Source: Alcanivorax profundi
GTDB taxonomy: Bacteria > Pseudomonadota > Gammaproteobacteria > Pseudomonadales > Alcanivoracaceae
Direction: 5' to 3'
Assembly: GCF_003597125.1 (NCBI RefSeq)
Contig: NZ_QYYA01000001.1
Span: 558,001 to 622,000, forward strand
Length of the DNA stretch: 64,000 bases
Numbering within the stretch: position 1 is the stretch's first letter; each line of letters starts with the position of its first letter. This document shows, piece by piece, positions 52,477-60,381 of the stretch. A program made the translations under genes and the position numbers. The notes below the pieces were generated by a model. That model ran no database searches and had not been told where the DNA came from. It worked only from the letters and a program-made list of their open reading frames with translations.

Positions 52477-53640
52477 GGCGGTTTTCTTGCTCTGTAACAG
52501 CTGGGCTTTGCCCAGCTGTGCCTCTCCCGCAAGATTCCGGTAATAGCGCTTCATTGCGGGGAGTTCTTCAGTGAGCGCAATGCGCACTTGATGGCGCGCT
52601 GTTTTAAGATCCTGGTTGAGTTTGGCTTTACGGGATTCCATGGCCGCTTTTCGTGCCTCAAGTTGTGCAGGCAGGGCGGTGCCTCCCAGTTGGTCGAGCC
52701 GGTTATTGAGGCGGTTCAGCCGGTCTTGGGCTTCTGCCAGTTGTTGCTGGAGCTCGATGGCATTGGGCGCATTGGCAATAATGCGTTTCAGATCTTCTAT
52801 TTCTTGTTCTGTTGCCGTTTTTTCCATGTTGGCCGCAGTTCGAAAGGCGCCGTTGGACAAGTCCCGGGCGGTGGCATGCTGAATGGCATTGTTCAGCGAT
52901 GTTTCTTCTTCTCTCAGGCAGCGTATCCGCTCATTGGCTGCCATCAGTTTGCGGGTCGCGGGAAGCACCTGGCTTTGTTCATCCCGGACCATAGCCAATA
53001 CCAACTGGTCCATAACGGTTGTGCTGTTGCCCGCGACCGTATTGGTCATTGTCCGGTATAGCCGGTCGGGGTTGGCCTCCAGCTCGTTGAGGGCCTTCAG
53101 GTTTTCTGCAGCTTTGTTCAGTGCCAGGTTATAGAGGGGTAGAGCCTGGGCGTAGGCACCCTGGTTGCGCCAGTCATCACCAGCCAAAACCAGTCCGGAT
53201 ACTGCTCTGGGATTCCCTGGAAAGCGCGCTGCGGTGCGCAGTAACCAGGCGCGGGCCTGTTCTTCATTACCGTCCCGGCGATAACTCTCTGCGAGAAGAA
53301 GTGCTGCGTCCACGGCAGCGGGGCTGTTTTGCTCGATCTGACTGAGTTGGGTGCGAGCAAAAGCGGTATCGCCATCACGCAGCGCCATGGCCGCTAACCG
53401 CAGGCGGGCATAGTTGCCAAGAATCGGTTTATTGATGCTGTTGCTTTGCTGGTTGTAGTGAATCAGTGGTGAAACTTGTGAGGCATCGGCACGGCTGTCG
53501 AGGAGGGCGATCACTGAACGGTCAGACTGCGCCAATGCCACACCAGTCTGCGGGTGTTCCGACACGCAAGTAGCGGCCTGAACCTGGGTGGACAGGGCCA
53601 AAAGGACTGCCATTACGAGCCTGGGGGCGGATTTGTCCAT
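52453..53640 (-). CDS. Exported TPR/coiled-coil protein, unknown
   Basis: A 395-residue protein starting with a signal peptide (APRLVMAVLLALSTQVQA). Residues about 70-190 form tetratricopeptide-like helices (ARLRLAAMALRDGDTAFARTQL, DAALLLAESYRRDGNEEQARAWL). Residues about 245-370 are a long coiled coil (TATEQEIEDLKRIIANAPNAIELQQQLAEAQDRLNRL). No known family is recognised. The start is uncertain: ATGs at 53649 and 53652 also lie in frame without a ribosome site. Possibly an envelope scaffold. Confidence 0.72.
   Translation of the reverse strand: MDKSAPRLVMAVLLALSTQVQAATCVSEHPQTGVALAQSDRSVIALLDSRADASQVSPLIHYNQQSNSINKPILGNYARLRLAAMALRDGDTAFARTQLSQIEQNSPAAVDAALLLAESYRRDGNEEQARAWLLRTAARFPGNPRAVSGLVLAGDDWRNQGAYAQALPLYNLALNKAAENLKALNELEANPDRLYRTMTNTVAGNSTTVMDQLVLAMVRDEQSQVLPATRKLMAANERIRCLREEETSLNNAIQHATARDLSNGAFRTAANMEKTATEQEIEDLKRIIANAPNAIELQQQLAEAQDRLNRLNNRLDQLGGTALPAQLEARKAAMESRKAKLNQDLKTARHQVRIALTEELPAMKRYYRNLAGEAQLGKAQLLQSKKTASTLVGFK
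52497..52519. terminator. Hairpin after the ACBP gene, inside the convergent gene
   Basis: ACAGCTGGGC (52497-52506) pairs with GCCCAGCTGT (52510-52519) over a TTT loop, 21 bases after the ACBP stop. It lies in the 3' coding part of the convergent gene. No T-run, so terminator function is uncertain. Confidence 0.45.
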
Positions 53641-53917
53641 ATAAATCATCATCAGCAGATCTACATTATTAGCGTTATTTGATCCTGCGCTCATCGGCTC
53701 GCAATCGTTGCGGGCAGAGAAAGCCTGTCTCTGAGTTTGTCCATTATGGTGCGCTATCAGCCGTCGCAGGGCAGGAACTGCATCACAGGACACTGCACAA
53801 TTTTGGGCATCCTGTCGATTTCATCCTCCCGGTTATCCCTGCGCTGAACCAGGCGAGCGCCGGCATTGTCCGGTCTTGGGTAATTCCATGAAGCGGGACT
53901 GTGCAGGGCAAGCCGTA

Positions 53918-54913
53918 CTAGGAAATTGGCTTGATGAGTGACTTCAGCAGGTCTCGTACGAAACGATGGCGGTTGACCAATAGAGAAATGAAAATCAGTA
54001 CACAGCCTGCAAGTTGTGTCGGGTTCATGGTTTCGTCAAACCAGGCAGCGGCAATCAGGGCTGTCCACACCGGCTCCAGTACCATAATCACGACCGCGTG
54101 ACTTTGCAGAGAGAGACTTTGTGCATATGTTTGTACCAGAAAGCGTACTGCTGTCCCGACGGTAGCGCTCAGGATCACCCAGACCAGTAGCATGGGGGTC
54201 ACTTGTTGCCAGGTCGTCCGCCAGGGTTCGAACACCGCTGAAAGCGCGCCGGTTACCCCTCCTACCACAGCCAAAACCACAGAGGTTAATACCAATGCGG
54301 GTATTCTTGCCTGTTCGTGGGTCTGGCCATTGCGCCCGGTGACGGCAATGGTATTGGCTGCCCGGGTATTGAGATTGAAGTACAGAGCGAAGATGGTGGC
54401 CGCGGCCACAAAGAACAGCTGCCCAGGTTGCGGATTGAGCCCATGTTGCAGTGACAGCATGGCAAGCCCGGCCACCGCCACAGGCAATGCAAGCCAGGTA
54501 CTGGTGGGGACAGGTTCGGCAAAGAGCAGGCGACCGATAATAGGCACCAGCACGACGCCCAGGCTGGTCAGAAAAGCACCTTCACCTACATGGCTTCCCA
54601 CCGCCAACCCCATTACCCAGCAGCTCATGGCGATCCCAAAAACCAGCCCCACACGGATGCAGCGGAGCAGTTGAGCCTTGCTCAAAAGCCTTAGTTGTGG
54701 CCAGGCCACCAGGCTGAGAATTGCGGAGGCAAGCAGGAATCGGACAGCCATGAACAAGAGCGGCGGCATGCTGAGCACTGCTTCCTTGGAGAACATCCAG
54801 CTGATGGCCGCGAGCAGGGTCACAATCAACAACAGCAGGTCGGCTTTGTGTGCGTTTTGCAGGGGCACCGATGTGATTCCACGACGAGACAAGAGGGGAG
54901 GCGATGTTAGCAT
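53918..54913 (-). CDS. DMT superfamily transporter (EamA)
   Basis: A 331-residue membrane protein with ten hydrophobic helices in two EamA repeats: ADLLLLIVTLLAAISWMFSKEAV at the start and WVILSATVGTAVRFLVQTYAQ in the second half, with EPVWTALIAAAWFDETMNPTQLAGCVLI as the family end. Probable exporter of a small metabolite; substrate unknown. ATG 54913 is accepted though the ribosome site is weak. Confidence 0.88.
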   Translation of the reverse strand: MLTSPPLLSRRGITSVPLQNAHKADLLLLIVTLLAAISWMFSKEAVLSMPPLLFMAVRFLLASAILSLVAWPQLRLLSKAQLLRCIRVGLVFGIAMSCWVMGLAVGSHVGEGAFLTSLGVVLVPIIGRLLFAEPVPTSTWLALPVAVAGLAMLSLQHGLNPQPGQLFFVAAATIFALYFNLNTRAANTIAVTGRNGQTHEQARIPALVLTSVVLAVVGGVTGALSAVFEPWRTTWQQVTPMLLVWVILSATVGTAVRFLVQTYAQSLSLQSHAVVIMVLEPVWTALIAAAWFDETMNPTQLAGCVLIFISLLVNRHRFVRDLLKSLIKPIS

Positions 54914-54996
54914 AGGCGAACTTTTCCCACGCCGTAATCTACGCCATGGTTATGGTCGAATGGGTCATCATCGAGAGCATCGAGGGGAGTTGCTGG

Positions 54997-55755
54997 ATGA
55001 GCTGGTTACGTGGCTGGCGTGAGCGGCGGGATGCCCGCAGGGTGCGCCGCATGGGATTCACGGCCGAGGATTGGGAAGCGGCGATTGCCGACTGGCCGCT
55101 GCAGGCCCGTTATCAGGGGGCTGAGCGACAGGCCCTGATGACCCTTTCCCTGCGGTTCCTGGCGCGCAAGAGCGTAGCCAGTGGTGGTGGGTTCGCTGTG
55201 ACCGATGCCATGTGTCTGAAGGTGGCTACCATGGCCTGTGTGCCCATTCTCAAGCTGGGCCTTGAGTGGTATGACGGTTGGTATACGGTGATTCTTTACG
55301 AAGGGGCTTTTATTCCCAATCGTCCGCATCGCACTGACGATGGCGTGGTGCATGGCCGTGGGCCGGTGTTGTCCGGCGAGGCCTGGCATCAGGGGCCGGT
55401 CATCCTGTCGTGGGAAGCCGTTTGCGAGGCGGGGGGTGCAAGTAACGTGGTAATTCATGAAATGTCCCACAAGCTGGACATGCGCCGCAACGGCGCCAAT
55501 GGCTCCCCGCCCCTGCACCCGGGGATGGACCAACGTCAATGGCATGACACCTTCACACGCTGTTATGAGGCTCTTCACCGGGACTATGTGACACAGCGCC
55601 ACATGCCTGTCGATGCCTATGCGCTTACCGGGCCTGGTGAGTTCTTCGCCGTGTGCAGCGAGGCCTTCTTTGAGTCACCGGACAGCCTGTACCGGGACTG
55701 GCCAGCCTTGTACCGTTTGTTGGCACAGTTCTACCGACAGGGAGAGCGCCCATGA
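54997..55755 (+). CDS. MtfA-like zinc peptidase (M90)
   Basis: A 252-residue cytoplasmic zinc peptidase. HEMSHKLDMRR is the H-E-x-x-H metal site, and GEFFAVCSEAFFESP holds the glutamate of the third ligand. The first half matches MtfA (Mlc titration factor): LSLRFLARKSVASGGGFAVTDAMCLKVATMACVPIL. MtfA of E. coli binds the repressor Mlc and has aminopeptidase activity. ATG 54997 has GGGGAG about 8 bases upstream. The next gene overlaps by four bases (ATGA). Confidence 0.88.
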   Translation: MSWLRGWRERRDARRVRRMGFTAEDWEAAIADWPLQARYQGAERQALMTLSLRFLARKSVASGGGFAVTDAMCLKVATMACVPILKLGLEWYDGWYTVILYEGAFIPNRPHRTDDGVVHGRGPVLSGEAWHQGPVILSWEAVCEAGGASNVVIHEMSHKLDMRRNGANGSPPLHPGMDQRQWHDTFTRCYEALHRDYVTQRHMPVDAYALTGPGEFFAVCSEAFFESPDSLYRDWPALYRLLAQFYRQGERP

Positions 55756-56060
55756 AGTACATCTTTGAAGTCACCATGAAGCCGGGGTTCAGCGTTGAGG
55801 AATACGCTCGTGGCTGGGTGGAAGCCAGTGAAATCATTCAACAGTCTGCCGGGGCGAAAGGCACTTTTCTGCATCGCAAGATAGGTTGTGAGGATACCGT
55901 GTTGGCGGTGGCGCACTGGCAGAGCAAGGCTTATCGCGATGCCAAGGATGACAGCCGCAGTGACAAGGTCAAAGCGATTCTCGCCAGGCATGCCGAGGTC
56001 GTTGAGGTGAAGGTGATCGGAGAATACGAAGACCCGGAGTGGCAGGTGTTGCCAGACTGA
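55752..56060 (+). CDS. Small dimeric alpha-beta barrel-like protein
   Basis: A 102-residue protein: KYIFEVTMKPGFSVEEYARGWVEASEIIQQS then HWQSKAYRDAKDDSRSDKVKAIL and VVEVKVIGEYEDPEW. The strand-helix-strand layout resembles the antibiotic-monooxygenase/EthD dimeric alpha-beta barrel fold, but no active-site residues are certain. Coupled to the MtfA-like peptidase by ATGA overlap. Confidence 0.75.
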   Translation: MKYIFEVTMKPGFSVEEYARGWVEASEIIQQSAGAKGTFLHRKIGCEDTVLAVAHWQSKAYRDAKDDSRSDKVKAILARHAEVVEVKVIGEYEDPEWQVLPD

Positions 56061-56125
56061 GCCGCGACCTGGTCAGCCACCGCTAAGGTAGCTGACCAGT
56101 CTCAGGTATTGCCGCGGTGGGCGGG

Positions 56126-58948
56126 TCAGGGTGAGGGCCCGGCGCAGGCCTGATAGACGTTCATGTCGGTGAACAGCCCCACCGCCGAAGCCATGTCCAG
56201 ACGAACCGTATCGAAGCTTTGGTCGCTGTCCACATACAGGAACTGTTGTGGGCTGCCCGGCCAACCGATCAGGTGCAGGCTGATCAGGCTGCTGGCCTTG
56301 TTGGAGGCGACCAGCTTGCCGTCATTCAGCAGGGCGACGGTAAACTGGTTCAACAGCCCGGCACTGAGCAGGGCGCCTGCGCTGGGGTTGAGAACAAAGC
56401 CGGCACGGTTCTGGCCATGGAAGGTCTGGCCGCTGTCCACATTCAGTCGGGCGCCGCCGAGCAGGCCCAGTGTCACATGCATCTGGGCGGCAGTGGCTTC
56501 ATTGCCGTCAATGGCTTTGCCAGTGTTGAAAACGCCGCAGCCGATACAGATCAGACCGAAGTCTCCGCCCTGCGCCGAGGCAGCAGGGGCCATTAGCGGT
56601 GACAACCCGCTCCCGAAGCTGCCGCTGCAGGTGAACTGGGTGTCGCAGGCGTCACCGTTGCCATCGTCGTCGGTATCTGTCTGGCTGGCGTTGGGCGTAG
56701 CGGGGCAGTTGTCATTGCCGTTATCGACGCCGTCGCCATCGCTGTCGCTATCGCAACTGTCGCCTGCACCATCATTGTCGGCATCGGCCTGATCCGGATT
56801 GTGCACCAGTGGGCAGTTGTCGGCTCCATCATCGTGGCCGTCACCATCACTGTCGGTGCTGCTGTCGCAGGCATCGCCGATGCCATCGGTGTCGCCATCT
56901 TCCTGACCTGGATTGGCCTGTAACGGGCAATTGTCGCTGTCGTCATCGACGCCATCGTTGTCGTTGTCTGTGTCGCAGCTGTCACCGGTACCGTCGCTGT
57001 CCACATCCGACTGGTTGGCGTTGGCGATCCACGGGCAGTTGTCGGCGCTGTTTTCCACGCCGTCGTCGTCCTGATCGTTGTCACAGAGGTCGCCCAGTCC
57101 GTCGCTGTCCGTGTCGTGCTGGTCTGCGTTGGCAATCAGGGGGCAGTTGTCGCTTTCGTCAGGGGTGCCATCCGCGTCACTGTCGTCGTCACAGGCATTC
57201 CCCAAACCGTCACTGTCGGTATCCAGCTGATCCGCGTTACTGGTTAGCGGGCAGTTATCCGTATCGTTGTCGATACCGTCGTTGTCGTTGTCAGTGTCGC
57301 AAACGTCACCGCTGCCATCGTTGTCGTTGTCCGCCTGATCCGCATTGGACACCTGAGGGCAGTTATCGGAGTCGTCACCCAGGCCATCATTATCGCTGTC
57401 GGTCAGGGTGTCGCAGGCATCGCCGCTGCCATCACCATCAGTATCCAGCTGGGTTGGATTGCTGATGGCGGGGCAGTTGTCGTCGCCGTCGGCAATGCCG
57501 TCATCGTCGCTGTCATCGTCACAGGCATCACCGAGACCATCACTGTCGGTATCGGTCTGTGAGGCATTGGGCAGGGCCGGACAGTTGTCCGCGCCATTAT
57601 CGACGCCATCGCCATCACTATCGTCATCGCAGGTATCGCCGAGGCCGTCGCTGTCAGCATCGGCCTGGCTCGCATTGGCGATGGCCGGACAATTGTCGGT
57701 GTCGTTGTTGAAGCCATCGCCGTCGCGGTCGTCGTCACAGGCGTCACCGTTGCCGTCGTGATCGGTGTCAGTCTGATCAGCGTTGGCGACAAGTGGACAA
57801 TTGTCCAGGGTGTTATCGGTGCCGTCGCCATCACTGTCGGTATCACAGCTATCGCCTTGACCATCGCTATCGATATCGGCCTGGTCAGCATTGGCCAGCA
57901 ACGGACAATTGTCTGTGTTGTCGGGGATACCATCGCCATCAGCGTCGGTATCACATTGGTTGCCTATCCCGTCGCCATCCAGGTCTGCCTGGTTGACATT
58001 GCTGACCATCGGGCAGTTGTCGGCGTCATCATCTATGCCATCGCCGTCACTGTCAGTGTTGGCGTCACAGGCGTCGCCGAGGCCATCGCTGTCAGTGTCC
58101 AGCTGGGAAGGATTGGCAATGAGAGGGCAGTTATCGCCCAGATCCGGGACACCGTCCTGGTCGTCGTCGGCATCACATACATTGCCCTGACTATCCAGAT
58201 CGGTGTCGGTCTGATCGGCATTCGCCACTAGCGGGCAGTTATCCTGATCATCACTGACGCCATCGTCATCGGTGTCGCTGTCACACACATCGCCCAGCCC
58301 GTCGTTGTCCAGGTCCTGCTGGTCAGGGTTACCTGTCAGTGGGCAATTGTCACTGCTGTTATCGACGCCATCACCGTCGCTGTCGTTGTCGCAGGCGTTG
58401 CCGTTACCGTCATTGTCGGTGTCCAGTTGGCTGGCATTGGCGACAGCAGGGCAGTTGTCGGTGCCGTCGTCGATGCCATCACCGTCGCTATCGGTGTTGG
58501 CGTCGCAGGCATCACCGGTGCCGTCCAGATCGCTATCAATCTGGTCAGGGTTGGCAATAGCCGGGCAGTTGTCTGTCAGGTCGGGAATGCCATCTCCATC
58601 CACATCGGTATCACAGATATCACCCAGCCCATCTCCGTCAATATCTTGTTGGACAGGATTGGCGATGCCGGGGCAATTATCGGTGTCGTTATCGTGACCA
58701 TCGCCATCGATATCATTATCACAGGCGTTGCCGATGCCATCGTTATCGGTGTCCTGCTGGGTGGGGTTGCTGGCAAGAGGGCAGTTATCGACGGGATCCT
58801 GGATGCCGTCGTTGTCCTGATCATTGCTGTTGGCTGTCTGCAAGCCGTTGCTGTTGCGATTATCGCCCTCATCAGCATTACAGCCACTCAGGCCGAACAC
58901 GGTGACTACCAGCAAGGGCAGTAGCAAGAAGCGTAGTGTCGTGGCCAT
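56126..58948 (-). CDS. Lipoprotein with 20 thrombospondin type 3 repeats
   Basis: A 940-residue calcium-binding-type surface lipoprotein. The signal ends in the lipobox GLSGC. Residues about 43-768 contain, by count, 20 TSP3 repeats of about 36 residues, each with DNCP, a Gln/Asp stretch, DTDNDGIGNACD and DSDGDGVDN; the D-x-D-x-D-G loops bind calcium in the family. The last ~170 residues are a separate domain starting at TCSGSFGSG, with ICIGCGVFN and VALLNDGKLVASNKASS, which I cannot name. It starts two bases after the OmpA-family gene's stop, in one operon. Probably a rigid surface rod tied to the outer membrane. Confidence 0.9.
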   Translation of the reverse strand: MATTLRFLLLPLLVVTVFGLSGCNADEGDNRNSNGLQTANSNDQDNDGIQDPVDNCPLASNPTQQDTDNDGIGNACDNDIDGDGHDNDTDNCPGIANPVQQDIDGDGLGDICDTDVDGDGIPDLTDNCPAIANPDQIDSDLDGTGDACDANTDSDGDGIDDGTDNCPAVANASQLDTDNDGNGNACDNDSDGDGVDNSSDNCPLTGNPDQQDLDNDGLGDVCDSDTDDDGVSDDQDNCPLVANADQTDTDLDSQGNVCDADDDQDGVPDLGDNCPLIANPSQLDTDSDGLGDACDANTDSDGDGIDDDADNCPMVSNVNQADLDGDGIGNQCDTDADGDGIPDNTDNCPLLANADQADIDSDGQGDSCDTDSDGDGTDNTLDNCPLVANADQTDTDHDGNGDACDDDRDGDGFNNDTDNCPAIANASQADADSDGLGDTCDDDSDGDGVDNGADNCPALPNASQTDTDSDGLGDACDDDSDDDGIADGDDNCPAISNPTQLDTDGDGSGDACDTLTDSDNDGLGDDSDNCPQVSNADQADNDNDGSGDVCDTDNDNDGIDNDTDNCPLTSNADQLDTDSDGLGNACDDDSDADGTPDESDNCPLIANADQHDTDSDGLGDLCDNDQDDDGVENSADNCPWIANANQSDVDSDGTGDSCDTDNDNDGVDDDSDNCPLQANPGQEDGDTDGIGDACDSSTDSDGDGHDDGADNCPLVHNPDQADADNDGAGDSCDSDSDGDGVDNGNDNCPATPNASQTDTDDDGNGDACDTQFTCSGSFGSGLSPLMAPAASAQGGDFGLICIGCGVFNTGKAIDGNEATAAQMHVTLGLLGGARLNVDSGQTFHGQNRAGFVLNPSAGALLSAGLLNQFTVALLNDGKLVASNKASSLISLHLIGWPGSPQQFLYVDSDQSFDTVRLDMASAVGLFTDMNVYQACAGPSP
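56643..58822 (-). repeat. Twenty tandem TSP3 coding repeats
   Basis: The DNA encoding the TSP3 repeats has a period near 108 bases with many GAT/GAC codons. Twenty DNCP units were counted in the translation. The repeats also create long open frames on the opposite strand, which are shadows. Confidence 0.85.
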
Positions 58949-58950
58949 GG

Positions 58951-60156
58951 TTATTCCCCCTGTTCCATAACGCGAAATTCAACGCGGCGATTCATGGCAC
59001 GGCCTGAGGCGGTGCGGTTGTCGGCCACAGGCTCTGATTCCCCGTACCCTTTGGCGCTCAAACGGGCACCGTCAATGCCTTGCTGGATCAGGTATTGCCG
59101 GACGGCGCGGGCACGCTGATCGGACAAGGTCTGGTTGTAGGCCGCAGAACCGGTGTTGTCAGAATGCCCGGCAATTTCTATATGGATGTCGGTTTGGGAT
59201 CGCAAGGCTTGCACCAGTGTGTCCAGCGGCTGGCGAGAACCTGGGCTGATACGGGCTGCGTTAAGTTCAAAATTGATGTTGTTGAAAGTGATGGTCTGGT
59301 TGACGATCATGCAGCCATTGGCGTCAACACGTGCGCCAGCAAGAGTGTTGGGGCATTGGTCGCGCTCATCACTTATGCCATCGTGATCGCTATCGAGAAA
59401 CGGTTTCTCGACAATACGTTCCACTTCACGGGTTTGGTAAACTACGCGCTCGATGACGCGCACACGGGTGTAACCCAGCGGGACTTCAACGCCAACAGAA
59501 AAGCGCCAATCGCCATAATTACCCACAGATGCGCTTGGCGAAGAGTCTGATTGGCTATTGTCGTTATAGAGATAGCGTGCTTCGGCTCGCAGTTTGAGCC
59601 CATTTTGGAACAGCGGACCGCTGACGACACCGAGCCCGGCATTGGCATGGAAATGCGCACCATCATCGTCATCAGGGATAACGTCGCTGTACATGACGCC
59701 AATGGCACCGACAGCGAATGGGGTAAAACCCTTGCGATCACTGAAAGCATAGAGCAACCCGGTGGTCAGACCGGCCTGGTAAAAATCGGTGCTGCCGCTA
59801 ACGCCTGATTCCAGATTGTAGCCGGCCAGTTCCGTTTCCCACCACACCCGAGGTTTCCACTGTCGGCCATACTGCAACCCCATGCCAATCCCGTTTCTGG
59901 CGATCTCCCTCTCGCGGTCCGGTACAAGGTAATGCAGCTGTGTGCTCAGATATTGACGTGGCTGTGCCTCCTCGATGATGTCCGTAGTCCCTTCCTGACC
60001 CCGGCTGTCTTCAGCCAGCATCGTTTGCGTTTCATCAGCATGCAGCATGGCTGGAAAGACAAGCGCCCCCCAAAGTGCTGATGCGGTAAAGAGAGGTTTG
60101 GAGCCTGTAAAGCAGAAAGCAAAGCCGTTTTGAAGAGAGGAGCGTGGTGCCGTCAT
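58951..60156 (-). CDS. OmpA-family outer-membrane protein with one TSP3 loop
   Basis: A 401-residue protein. Residues about 40-230 form an OmpA-like barrel (LHYLVPDREREIARNGIGMGLQYG, GLLYAFSDRKGFTPFAVGAIGVMYSD). Next comes a single TSP3-like loop (DSDHDGISDERDQCPNT), then a peptidoglycan-binding OmpA domain: NINFELNAARISPGSRQPLDTL, GHSDNTGSAAYNQTLSDQRARAVRQYL, GYGESEPVADNRTASGRAMNRRVEF. It is the first gene of the operon with the TSP3 lipoprotein. It probably links cell wall and outer membrane and may position the TSP3 rod. Confidence 0.92.
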   Translation of the reverse strand: MTAPRSSLQNGFAFCFTGSKPLFTASALWGALVFPAMLHADETQTMLAEDSRGQEGTTDIIEEAQPRQYLSTQLHYLVPDREREIARNGIGMGLQYGRQWKPRVWWETELAGYNLESGVSGSTDFYQAGLTTGLLYAFSDRKGFTPFAVGAIGVMYSDVIPDDDDGAHFHANAGLGVVSGPLFQNGLKLRAEARYLYNDNSQSDSSPSASVGNYGDWRFSVGVEVPLGYTRVRVIERVVYQTREVERIVEKPFLDSDHDGISDERDQCPNTLAGARVDANGCMIVNQTITFNNINFELNAARISPGSRQPLDTLVQALRSQTDIHIEIAGHSDNTGSAAYNQTLSDQRARAVRQYLIQQGIDGARLSAKGYGESEPVADNRTASGRAMNRRVEFRVMEQGE

Positions 60157-60190
60157 ATAACCTTCCCTAGTTATTTTGCGGCGAGGATTA

Positions 60191-60206
60191 TGTGAATTAG
60201 TTCACG
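60191..60206. promoter_or_regulatory. CRP/Vfr-like site upstream of the OmpA operon
   Basis: TGTGA-ATTAGT-TCACG matches the CRP consensus TGTGA-N6-TCACA except the last base. It lies about 35 bases before the ATG, close for an activator site, so it could instead act as a repressor site or be chance. Confidence 0.35.
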
Positions 60207-60381
60207 TTGCGTACATTGTCATAATGGGCAATTTTTTTGTTAATTTGGGCACTTCGGTGAGTAGGGTAATGGGATGTTCTAATGAATGTTTTTGCGGCCA
60301 GTACTATTGGTTTAGTGGCTGGTTAGCTAAAGGGATTAATTTGATAGAGACAGCCTAAGGTGAGTGCGAGTGCAGGAACTT

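Noticed and set aside
57758-58231. Open frames opposite the TSP3 gene
   Set aside because: The repeated GAT/GAC codons of TSP3 repeats create low-complexity reverse frames.
56643-58822. Minisatellite-type non-coding repeat
   Set aside because: The frame is unbroken and encodes well-formed TSP3 repeats.
60176-60358. 60-residue open frame before the OmpA operon
   Set aside because: It overlaps the probable promoter and has no supporting features.
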